NCBI GenBank assembly: GCA_036677145.1 | Contig: JAKFFF010000018.1 | Span: 3,299-67,298 of the forward strand | Source of the DNA: CADEED01 sp036677145 | GTDB taxonomy: Bacteria > Pseudomonadota > Gammaproteobacteria > Steroidobacterales > Steroidobacteraceae | DNA: 64,000 nt | Reading direction: 5' to 3' | Part shown: piece after piece, positions 33,699 to 41,325 of the stretch | Layout: each line of letters starts with the position of its first letter | How positions within the stretch are numbered: the first letter of the stretch is position 1 | Position numbers and translations under genes: made by a program | The notes under the pieces: generated by a model | What the model was told of the DNA's origin: nothing | Database searches by the model: none | Seen by the model: the letters and a program-made list of their open reading frames with translations, nothing else

Positions 33699-35222
33699 AT
33701 GCAAATCGAGCGCATATGCATAGTAGGAGGGGGCACTGCCGGATGGATGACAGCGGCGGCTCTCTCGCACAAGTTGAAGGGCCTGCCAGTTGCCATCCAG
33801 CTGGTGGAGTCCGATGAAATCGGAACCGTCGGGGTAGGCGAGGCCACCCTTCCGCACATCCGCAATTTCAACAATGCGCTGAACATCAGCGAGCCGGCGC
33901 TGATGAAAGCGACCGAGGCCACGATCAAGCTCGGCATCGAGTTCTGCGATTGGGGACGGATCGGCGATCGCTACATTCACCCGTTCGGCGACTTCGGGCC
34001 GAACGTCAACGGCGTCCCGTTCTACCAATTCTGGTTGCGATTGCGGGAGCTCGGTGATTCTTCGCGCCTCGACGAATATGCGCTCGGGATCGTCCTGGCC
34101 GAGATGGGGCGCTTCACGATGCCCGGCACGGACCCCGCGCGCGTCGAATCCACTTTCCGCTACGCATACCAGTTCGATGCGACCCGCTACGCGCGATTCC
34201 TGCGTCAGTATTCGGAAGCCAACGGAGTCGTGCGCACCGAAGGCAAGGTCGTCGATGTAAAACTCGACTCCGAGTCCGGCTTCGTCGAGTCCGTGAAGCT
34301 CGACCGTGGCGACATCCTGACCGCCGACCTGTTCGTGGATTGTTCCGGCTTTCGGGGCCTGCTCATCGAACAGCAGCTCAAGACGGGATATGAAGATTGG
34401 AGTCAGTGGCTGCCCTGCAATCGGGCCGTTGCCGTCCCATGTGAATCACGGGGGCCGCTGCTGCCGCTGACCCGCGCCACGGCGCGCAAGTCGGGCTGGC
34501 AATGGCGGATTCCGCTGCAGCATCGCGTGGGCAACGGACTCGTGTATTGCAGCGATTTCATCTCCGAAGACGAAGCGACCGAGTTCATCCTGGGCAATCT
34601 GGAAGGGCCGGCGCTCGCCGCGCCTAACAAGCTGCGCTTCACGACGGGCAGGCGGCGCCTTTTCTGGAACAAGAATGTGGTGGCGATCGGGCTGTCAGCC
34701 GGATTCCTGGAGCCGCTCGAATCGACGTCGATCCACCTGATCCATGAAGGCGTCACCGAACTGGTCCAGCTGTTTCCCGACAAACGGTTCGCCCAATCCG
34801 ACGCGGACGAATACAACCGGCGCATGGGCGTGAACTTCGAACGCGTGCGCGACTTCCTGCTGCTGCACTACGTCGCCACTCAGCGTGACGACAGCCCGAT
34901 GTGGCAACACTTCCGCAATCTGAAGCTGACCGACAGCCTGCAGGAAAAGATCGACGCCTGGACGACCCGCGGCCACATCATCAAATACGAATTCGGCGTC
35001 TTCCTGCCGCCCAGTTGGATCGCGGTGCTGATCGGACAGAATCTGCTGCCCCGGGGTTACGACCGGCGAGTGGATGCGGCACCGAAGGATGTTCTCATCA
35101 GGAATGCCGCGGCCATCAAGCAGGGAGTCCGCGCAGCGGCCCTGAAGGCACCAGACCACGCCGCGTACCTCAGGCAGATCGGCGCCGCATCCGATACCGC
35201 GCCCATGGTCGCCAGAGCCTGA
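33699..35222 (+). CDS. Tryptophan-halogenase-family flavoprotein 1
   Basis: A 507-residue FAD-dependent halogenase homologue (PrnA/RebH family). It has the FAD-binding G-G-G-T-A-G-W-M at 10-17, the catalytic Lys77 in A-T-I-K-L-G-I-E-F (PrnA Lys79 position), G-W-Q-W-R-I-P matching WxWxIP, and L-E-P-L-E-S-T-S-I-H-L carrying the second active-site Glu. All residues needed for chlorination or bromination by HOCl/Lys-chloramine chemistry appear intact. Family members beside TBDRs have not been shown to halogenate free tryptophan; glycan or peptide-linked substrates are possible. It needs a flavin reductase, none of which is adjacent. It starts 37 bp after the lipoprotein. Confidence 0.93.
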   Translation: MQIERICIVGGGTAGWMTAAALSHKLKGLPVAIQLVESDEIGTVGVGEATLPHIRNFNNALNISEPALMKATEATIKLGIEFCDWGRIGDRYIHPFGDFGPNVNGVPFYQFWLRLRELGDSSRLDEYALGIVLAEMGRFTMPGTDPARVESTFRYAYQFDATRYARFLRQYSEANGVVRTEGKVVDVKLDSESGFVESVKLDRGDILTADLFVDCSGFRGLLIEQQLKTGYEDWSQWLPCNRAVAVPCESRGPLLPLTRATARKSGWQWRIPLQHRVGNGLVYCSDFISEDEATEFILGNLEGPALAAPNKLRFTTGRRRLFWNKNVVAIGLSAGFLEPLESTSIHLIHEGVTELVQLFPDKRFAQSDADEYNRRMGVNFERVRDFLLLHYVATQRDDSPMWQHFRNLKLTDSLQEKIDAWTTRGHIIKYEFGVFLPPSWIAVLIGQNLLPRGYDRRVDAAPKDVLIRNAAAIKQGVRAAALKAPDHAAYLRQIGAASDTAPMVARA

Positions 35223-35248
35223 CCAGACGTGGCGAGCAATCCCCAGTC

Positions 35249-36703
35249 GTGAAACCCCTGGAGCGCATCGTCGTCTGCGGCAGCGGTGTTGCCGCTCATC
35301 TGACCGCGGTGGCGCTCGCCCGCCAGTTGCCACCGACGATTCGAATCGTCTGGGTCAATGGCGCGGATTCGCGGGATGCGGATCTTTTTTTCGGCGGCGT
35401 CACCGCACCCTCCGCATATGCCTTCAATCTCGCGGCAGGGATTTCAGAGCCTCGCCTGATGGTCGATACCGATTCGACTTTCTCCTGGGGCACCCATTTT
35501 CGGGACTGGGGAGCGGAGAACGTTTCGTGGGTTCAGTGCTCCCACCTGGCGTTGCCAGTCATCAATGGCGTCCTGTTCCATCATTACTTGTGGCGTCTCG
35601 GAATCGACCAGCTCGAACCATTCCTGACGCCGGCTGTTGCCGCTCGCCGCGGCGTGTTCGCACATCCCGTCGACAAGGGACCCAAGCTCCTCACGCGCGC
35701 GGAGTATGGCTACCAGATCAATCCTTATTCTTACGTCGCGCCCTTTGCGGCGGCGGCGCGGGCATTGCGAGTCGAAACCGTCACCGCGGAGATCTCCAAT
35801 GTCGAATGCGGCGAGGGAACGATTTCCGCGCTCCATCTTTCCGACGGCCGCGTGATCGCAGCGGATCTGTTTGTGGATTGCACTGGGCCAGATGCGCGAC
35901 TGCTTTCACGCCTGGGCGTTGAAGCCCCGGTTGGGCGGCGGCTGCGAGCCGCGTTGAGTCAAGTTCACACGGAAAAAATCGGTCCGCCGTGCCGGAGCGT
36001 GATCGCGCGCGATTTCGGCTGGCAGTCCGAGACGTCGCTGAAGACAAGTGTTGCCCGGCTGACTGTTTATGCTCCGGAAACGGAAAGCGAGGCGATCGCA
36101 GCACACGGCGATGCTCAACATACCGGCGAGATCACGCTGGGCCGCCGCGCCAGCGCCTGGATGGGCAACTGCGTCGCCATCGGGCACGCCGCCTCGGTTC
36201 TCGAGCCGTTGAGCCACGCACCGATGTTGCTCCTCGAGCGGGAAATCGACCGGCTGCTGACTCTCGTCCCATTCTCGCGCGACATGTCAGTGGAGCGCCG
36301 CGAATACAATCGACAGGGCGCCGAGGACTACACTCACGCGGAGATCTTCAACCGCGCGCTGTTTGAAACGCCGCTCAAGGCGCAGACGGACTTCTGGCTT
36401 GCGGCCCGCGCCGAACCACCGCATGAAAAGCTCGTTCAAAAGCTCACCCAGTTCGAGAGCCGGGGATTGCTGGCGGCGTTCGATCTCGAGCCGTTCACTC
36501 CCGAAGAATGGGTCATCTTGCATCACGGCATGCGCCGGCGGCCGCTACGCTACGACCGAATGGCCGACCGCACGCCCGAGGGGGAGGTGCGCCCGATGTT
36601 CGACACGATGCGGCGCGAAATCGAGAACCTGGTGAAAACGATGCCGACTCACAATGACTACATGATCGGCCTGGTGCGGTACCTCAGGCAAAACCAGAAA
36701 TGA
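35249..36703 (+). CDS. Degenerate tryptophan-halogenase homologue (probable pseudoenzyme)
   Basis: A 484-residue halogenase-family protein starting at GTG 35249. The overall fold is kept: the N-terminal P-L-E-R-I-V-V-C-G-S-G-V-A-A-H-L-T-A resembles the FAD site and D-L-F-V-D-C-T-G-P the central strand. Key residues are gone: the catalytic Lys is Ser79 (T-F-S-W-G-T-H-F), WxWxIP reads W-Q-S-E-T-S, and the L-E-P-L-E-S-T-S motif is L-E-P-L-S-H-A-P, losing the active Glu. It therefore probably cannot halogenate, although FAD may still bind. It is not disrupted, so it is likely maintained, perhaps as a partner subunit or a flavoprotein with another reaction. It lies in tandem with three intact homologues. 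Confidence 0.85.
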   Translation: MKPLERIVVCGSGVAAHLTAVALARQLPPTIRIVWVNGADSRDADLFFGGVTAPSAYAFNLAAGISEPRLMVDTDSTFSWGTHFRDWGAENVSWVQCSHLALPVINGVLFHHYLWRLGIDQLEPFLTPAVAARRGVFAHPVDKGPKLLTRAEYGYQINPYSYVAPFAAAARALRVETVTAEISNVECGEGTISALHLSDGRVIAADLFVDCTGPDARLLSRLGVEAPVGRRLRAALSQVHTEKIGPPCRSVIARDFGWQSETSLKTSVARLTVYAPETESEAIAAHGDAQHTGEITLGRRASAWMGNCVAIGHAASVLEPLSHAPMLLLEREIDRLLTLVPFSRDMSVERREYNRQGAEDYTHAEIFNRALFETPLKAQTDFWLAARAEPPHEKLVQKLTQFESRGLLAAFDLEPFTPEEWVILHHGMRRRPLRYDRMADRTPEGEVRPMFDTMRREIENLVKTMPTHNDYMIGLVRYLRQNQK

Positions 36704-36707
36704 GCTC

Positions 36708-38237
36708 ATGCACGCACGCCTGAAGCAGATCGTCATTGCGGGCGGGGGCTCCGCCGGCTGGATGACCGCCGCTGCGCTATCGAGTCTGCTCGATCCGAAA
36801 GACGTCTCCATCACCCTCGTGGAGTCCGACGAGATCGGTACGATCGGGGTGGGCGAAGCGACCATCCCCGACATCATCAACTTCAATCGAATGCTCGGCA
36901 TCGACGAAGCCGAGTTCATGAAGGCGACGAACGCCACTTTCAAACTCGGCATCGAGTTCATCGATTGGGGTCGCAAGGGCGACCGCTACATCCATCCTTT
37001 CAGTGTTCATGGCGTGGACATGAAGGGCATCGATTTCCACAACTACTGGCTGCACGAACGTGCCGCGGGCAGCCAGCATCCGATTCATGAATACAGCTTG
37101 TGCGCGGTGGCCGCGAGCCACGGCAAGTTCGCGTTGCCGGATCCCAATCCGCGCTCGCTGCTGAACTACATCCGCTACGCCTATCATTTCGATGCAACCC
37201 TGTACGCGCGCTACCTGCGCGCGTACGCGCAGGCGCGCGGTGTGCAACGCGTCGAGGGAAAGATCCAGCGCGTTTCGCAGGCGCCGGAGACCGGCCACAT
37301 CCAGTCGTTGCAGCTCGACGGCGAGCGGGTGGTGCCCGGCGACTTCTTTTTCGATTGCAGCGGATTCCGCTCGCTGATCCTCGGATCGGTGCTGGGAGTG
37401 CCGTTCGTCGACTGGAGCCATTGGCTGCCATGCAACTCCGCGCTGGCGGTGCCATGCCGTCATGCGGGACCTCTGCTGCCATACACGCGTGCGACGGCCA
37501 GAACCGCCGGCTGGCAGTGGCGCATACCGACGCAGCAGCGGACGGGGAACGGGCACATCTATTGCCGCGAATTCATGGGCGACGACGAAGCGACGTCTAT
37601 CCTGCTCGCCAATCTAGACGGCGAAGCGCTGGCCGACCCGCGGCAGATTCGCTTTACGGCGGGGCACCGCAAGGCCTTCTGGTCCAAGAACTGCATCGCC
37701 ATTGGACTCTCGGCCGGATTTCTCGAGCCGCTGGAGTCGACCTCCATCTACCTGATCCAGGAAGGCGTCAGCCGCTTCATCTCGCTGTTCCCCGACGCCA
37801 CGCTTCCCGATGTGGTGCGCGATGAATACAACCGGCACATGCGCACGGAGTTCGAGCAGGTCCGCGACTTCATCATCCTGCATTTCTCCGCGACCGAACG
37901 CGACGACACGCCTTTCTGGAATCACTGCCGGACGATGAGCATTCCCGACACCCTGCGGCACAAGATCGAACTCTTCCAGACAGCCGCGCGGATTTTCCGC
38001 TACGAGGAAGAGTTGTTTTCGAAGCCCAGTTGGGTCGCGGTGCTCCTCGGGCAGAACATCGTGCCCAGGCAGCATGATCCGGTCGTCGCTTCATTGCCGC
38101 ACGCGGCGGTGCACGAAAGCCTGGAGTCGATGCGACTCGCGATGGCCCAGGCCGCGAGCGCGATGCCGACACACGAGGAATTCATCCGCCGCTATTGTTC
38201 CTCCGGAGCTGGCCCGTCCCCAAGAGCGGCGTCGTGA
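36708..38237 (+). CDS. Tryptophan-halogenase-family flavoprotein 2
   Basis: A 509-residue halogenase homologue with all expected motifs: G-G-G-S-A-G-W-M (12-19), catalytic Lys79 in A-T-F-K-L-G-I-E-F, W-Q-W-R-I-P, and L-E-P-L-E-S-T-S-I-Y. It starts 4 bases after the degenerate homologue and its stop is overlapped by the next start (GTGA), so the set is translated together. It is nearer in sequence to halogenases 1 and 3 than to the degenerate copy, which suggests stepwise duplication. The substrate is unknown and no flavin reductase is in the window. Confidence 0.93.
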   Translation: MHARLKQIVIAGGGSAGWMTAAALSSLLDPKDVSITLVESDEIGTIGVGEATIPDIINFNRMLGIDEAEFMKATNATFKLGIEFIDWGRKGDRYIHPFSVHGVDMKGIDFHNYWLHERAAGSQHPIHEYSLCAVAASHGKFALPDPNPRSLLNYIRYAYHFDATLYARYLRAYAQARGVQRVEGKIQRVSQAPETGHIQSLQLDGERVVPGDFFFDCSGFRSLILGSVLGVPFVDWSHWLPCNSALAVPCRHAGPLLPYTRATARTAGWQWRIPTQQRTGNGHIYCREFMGDDEATSILLANLDGEALADPRQIRFTAGHRKAFWSKNCIAIGLSAGFLEPLESTSIYLIQEGVSRFISLFPDATLPDVVRDEYNRHMRTEFEQVRDFIILHFSATERDDTPFWNHCRTMSIPDTLRHKIELFQTAARIFRYEEELFSKPSWVAVLLGQNIVPRQHDPVVASLPHAAVHESLESMRLAMAQAASAMPTHEEFIRRYCSSGAGPSPRAAS

Positions 38238-39745
38238 CAGATCTGCGCATTCGCAACATCGTGATCGTCGGTGGCGGCACCGCCGGCTGGATGGCGGCCG
38301 CGTGCTTCGCGCGACTCCTGAAAAGCCCTGACATCAAGATCCAGGTGATCGAATCCGATGCGATCGGCACCGTCGGAGTGGGCGAGGCCACCATTCCGCA
38401 CATCCTCTACTTCAACCGACTGCTGGGCCTGGTCGAAAACGACTTCGTCCGGACCACCCAGGCGACTTTCAAGCTCGGCATCGAATTCGTGAACTGGGGC
38501 CGGATCGGTCAGCGCTACATCCATCCCTTCGGTGCTTACGGCTTCAACATGGAAGGTCTGCACTTCCATCACTTCTGGCTGCGCCACAGGCAATCCGGAA
38601 ACGTTCCGGACGTCGACGCCTACAACCTGCAGGTGCTCGCGGCGCGCGCCGGCAAGTTTCAGCGGGCGGATCAAACGCTGCAGAACTCGCCGCTGAACAC
38701 CATCTCGTATGCGTTCCATTTCGATGCGTCGCTCTACGCGAAATTTCTGCGCGACTTTTCACTGGCGCGCGGTGTGACGCGCATCGAAGGCAAGATCATC
38801 CGCGTGCAACAGCATGCGGAATCCGGCTTCGTCGAGAGCGTCACTCTCGAAAGCGGCCAGACCGTCGCCGGCGACCTGTTCATCGACTGCTCGGGTTTCC
38901 GCGGACTGCTCACCGAGCAGACCCTGCAGAGCGGCTACGACGACTGGGGAGCCTATCTACCGTGCGACCGGGCGATCGCACGCGCCTGCCGGAAGGCAGG
39001 CGATCCGATCCCGTACACGCGCGCCACGGCGAAGAGCGCCGGCTGGCAATGGCGCATCCCGCTGCAGTCGCGCACCGGCAATGGCCACGTCTACTGCAGC
39101 GAGTTCATTTCCGACGAAGCGGCGCTCGACAGCCTCAACGCCGATCTCGACGGCGAGCCGATTTCCGAGCCGAATTTCCTGCGCTTCCGCGCCGGCATAC
39201 GCCGGAAGTCCTGGAACAAGAACGTGGTCGCGCTGGGCCTCGCCTCGGGTTTCCTGGAACCGCTCGAATCGACGTCGATCCATCTCATCCAGTCCGGCAT
39301 TGCCCGCCTGATGACCAACTTTCCGGACAAGACGTTCAACCAGCCCGACATCGACTACTACAACCGGCGGACGCGGCTGGAATACGAGCAGATCCGCGAT
39401 TTCATCATCCTGCACTATCACGCGACGGAGCGGGACGACTCGCCCTTCTGGAACTATTGCCGGAACATGCCGGTTCCGGCGACCCTCGAGGAGCGTCTCG
39501 CCATCTACCGCGAGAACGCGCGGCTCTACCGGCACGACAACGAACTGTTCAGCGAGACCAGCTGGTTCGCGGTCATGCACGGACAGAACATCACCCCGAG
39601 CCGATATCATCCCATCGCGGACCTGCTTCCCGCGGCGGAGCTCGAAGCCCGCATGGCGAAGATGGCCGACATGACGCAGAAGTGCCTGGGCGCGATGCCC
39701 ACGCACCAGCAGTTCATAGATCGAAACTGCAAGGCCGAGGCATGA
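38234..39745 (+). CDS. Tryptophan-halogenase-family flavoprotein 3
   Basis: A 503-residue halogenase homologue read from GTG 38234, which shares two bases with the previous stop. Motifs present: G-G-G-T-A-G-W-M (13-20), Lys80 in A-T-F-K-L-G-I-E-F, W-Q-W-R-I-P-L, and L-E-P-L-E-S-T-S-I-H. An upstream in-frame TTG (38195) would add 13 residues inside the preceding gene and is less likely. The stop overlaps the cupin gene (ATGA). With three intact paralogues in a row, each may accept a different position or substrate, or they may form mixed complexes. Confidence 0.93.
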   Translation: MTDLRIRNIVIVGGGTAGWMAAACFARLLKSPDIKIQVIESDAIGTVGVGEATIPHILYFNRLLGLVENDFVRTTQATFKLGIEFVNWGRIGQRYIHPFGAYGFNMEGLHFHHFWLRHRQSGNVPDVDAYNLQVLAARAGKFQRADQTLQNSPLNTISYAFHFDASLYAKFLRDFSLARGVTRIEGKIIRVQQHAESGFVESVTLESGQTVAGDLFIDCSGFRGLLTEQTLQSGYDDWGAYLPCDRAIARACRKAGDPIPYTRATAKSAGWQWRIPLQSRTGNGHVYCSEFISDEAALDSLNADLDGEPISEPNFLRFRAGIRRKSWNKNVVALGLASGFLEPLESTSIHLIQSGIARLMTNFPDKTFNQPDIDYYNRRTRLEYEQIRDFIILHYHATERDDSPFWNYCRNMPVPATLEERLAIYRENARLYRHDNELFSETSWFAVMHGQNITPSRYHPIADLLPAAELEARMAKMADMTQKCLGAMPTHQQFIDRNCKAEA

Positions 39746-40746
39746 AAGTCGCTGAATGGTGCGGCGTAACCGCCGCGCAATTCACCCAGGAAATCCTTCC
39801 GGCCGGCCAACCCGCGGTGCTGCGCGGACTCGTGGACGGATGGCCTGCGGTGCAGGCCGGGCGCGACTCGCCCGCGGCGATGGTGGACTATCTACGTGGA
39901 TTCGCCACCGGCGCGAACGTGAACGTCATGCGCGGCGACCCCGCCATCGACGGGCGATTCTTCTACAACGCGGATCTCACCGGGTTGAACTTCGAGAACA
40001 CCACCGCGCCGTTCGGCGGCGTGCTCGCGCGACTGCTCGAACTGCTCGAAGTATCCGCGCCGCCGGCGCTGTATGCGGGCTCCATTTCGATCCCCGAGAA
40101 ATTGCCGGGATTCATCCGCGACAATTCGATCGCGCTCCTCGATCCGAAAGTCCAACCGAATATCTGGCTCGGCAATCGCGTCACCGTGCAGACTCATTAC
40201 GACATGTCATTGAACGTGGCGTGCGTGGTGGCGGGCCGGCGCCGGTTCACGCTGTTTCCGCCGGAACAGCTGGAGAACATGTATTTCGGGCCGCTCGAGT
40301 TCACGTTCGCGGGTCCGCCCGTCAGCATGGTGAAGCTCGAAGCGCCGGACCTCGAGAAGTATCCACGCTTCTCCGAGGCGCTGACCGCCGCGCAATACGC
40401 GGAGCTCGAGCCGGGTGACGCGCTGTTCATCCCGTACATGTGGTGGCACCACGTCGAGTCGCTGGAGAACTTCAACGTGCTGGTGAACTACTGGTGGGAC
40501 GACACGCCCGTGTGGCAGGGCTCACCGTTCCTCGCGCTGATGCACGCCATTCTCGCGGTGCGGAACATGCCGCCCGAGCGGCGCGACATCTGGCGGCGCG
40601 CGTTCGAACACTTCGTGTTTTCGGGAGGCGAAGAGGCGCTGTCGCACCTGACCGAGCGCCAGCGAGGCGTGCAGGGCACGCCCGATCCGCAGAAGGCGCA
40701 GATGATCCGCAACTTCGTGGCGCAGATGCTGACGCGGAGTCGTTAG
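39742..40746 (+). CDS. Cupin-8/JmjC-like Fe(II) and 2-oxoglutarate dioxygenase homologue
   Basis: A 334-residue protein of the cupin-8 (FIH/JMJD5-like) family, which often follows tryptophan-halogenase genes in TBDR loci. The metal-binding HxD is at 152-154 (T-H-Y-D) with the distal His in W-W-H-H (236-237). The segment P-A-V-L-R-G-L near residue 24 is the standard N-terminal feature. If active, it would hydroxylate a protein or small molecule. It is the last gene of the translationally coupled series. Whether it works on the same substrate as the halogenases is unknown. Confidence 0.9.
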   Translation: MKVAEWCGVTAAQFTQEILPAGQPAVLRGLVDGWPAVQAGRDSPAAMVDYLRGFATGANVNVMRGDPAIDGRFFYNADLTGLNFENTTAPFGGVLARLLELLEVSAPPALYAGSISIPEKLPGFIRDNSIALLDPKVQPNIWLGNRVTVQTHYDMSLNVACVVAGRRRFTLFPPEQLENMYFGPLEFTFAGPPVSMVKLEAPDLEKYPRFSEALTAAQYAELEPGDALFIPYMWWHHVESLENFNVLVNYWWDDTPVWQGSPFLALMHAILAVRNMPPERRDIWRRAFEHFVFSGGEEALSHLTERQRGVQGTPDPQKAQMIRNFVAQMLTRSR

Positions 40747-40894
40747 CCGCGCGGCGTAAGAAGGGCCGGGGCCTGGACCTACAAGCAGGCGCGACCACAT
40801 TGCAATCTTCGCGCGGGGCGCGGCATGCGTTTCAATTTCCGAGCCGGCAGATCGCATCCGGCCGCCCGGATGGGTAATCGCCCGGGAAAATGGC

Positions 40895-40909
40895 TGGCAC
40901 GGCAATTGC
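40895..40909 (+). promoter_or_regulatory. Sigma-54-type (-24/-12) promoter
   Basis: TGGCACGGCAATTGC matches the RpoN consensus TGGCACG-N4-TTGC exactly at the key positions. It lies 44 bp before the EF-hand protein start; a transcript start near 40921 would give a leader of about 32 bases. RpoN use is rare and needs an enhancer-binding activator, which is not in the window. Confidence 0.75.
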
Positions 40910-40952
40910 CTTCTCCTGATGTGACTCCAATTGGAAACAAGGACACATCACG

Positions 40953-41243
40953 ATGAAAACATCCCGCCTAATCGTCGCCGGAGCAGCCGCGCTGCTTCCC
41001 CTCGCGGCAGCCATGGCGCAGACGCCTCCGACACCGCCGGCCGAGCAGCCGTCGCAAAGCGGCGGCGCTTCGTTCGAATCGCTCGACACCAATGGCGACG
41101 GTCGCATCTCGAAAACCGAAGCCGCAGCCAATGAAAACGTGAGTGCGAACTTTTCGAACTACGACATCAACGGCGACGGATTCATCGAACGCGCCGAGGT
41201 CAGCAAGGCCAACAGCTCGAGGCCGGCTACGCCGAAGGAATAG
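40953..41243 (+). CDS. Secreted EF-hand calcium-binding protein
   Basis: A 96-residue protein with a signal peptide (to about residue 22, AAAMAQ) and two EF-hand loops: D-T-N-G-D-G-R-I-S-K-T-E (45-56) and D-I-N-G-D-G-F-I-E-R-A-E (71-82). Both have Asp, Asp/Asn, Asp, Gly and the final Glu in the right positions, so they should bind calcium. Such small periplasmic proteins may sense or buffer calcium. AAGGAC is the ribosome site. It is preceded by a strong sigma-54-type promoter and followed by a perfect terminator hairpin, so it is a single-gene transcript. Confidence 0.92.
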   Translation: MKTSRLIVAGAAALLPLAAAMAQTPPTPPAEQPSQSGGASFESLDTNGDGRISKTEAAANENVSANFSNYDINGDGFIERAEVSKANSSRPATPKE

Positions 41244-41260
41244 CGCTCCCACTCGTCAAC

Positions 41261-41284
41261 GCGGCCGGGTTTTGACCCGGCCGC
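41261..41284 (+). terminator. Terminator hairpin after EF-hand gene
   Basis: A perfect 10-bp stem GCGGCCGGGT / ACCCGGCCGC with a TTTG loop lies 17 bases after the EF-hand stop. The following GGTTTG has few T residues. It isolates the EF-hand gene from the S15 hydrolase downstream. Confidence 0.75.
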
Positions 41285-41325
41285 GGTTTGCGCGGACTCA
41301 TCTCTTGCCCGATTGTTTGTCCGTC

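Noticed and set aside
34901..35248. N-terminal extension of the degenerate halogenase
   Set aside because: The frame is open upstream through the end of halogenase 1, but the residues are low-complexity and the FAD-site pattern starts right after GTG 35249.
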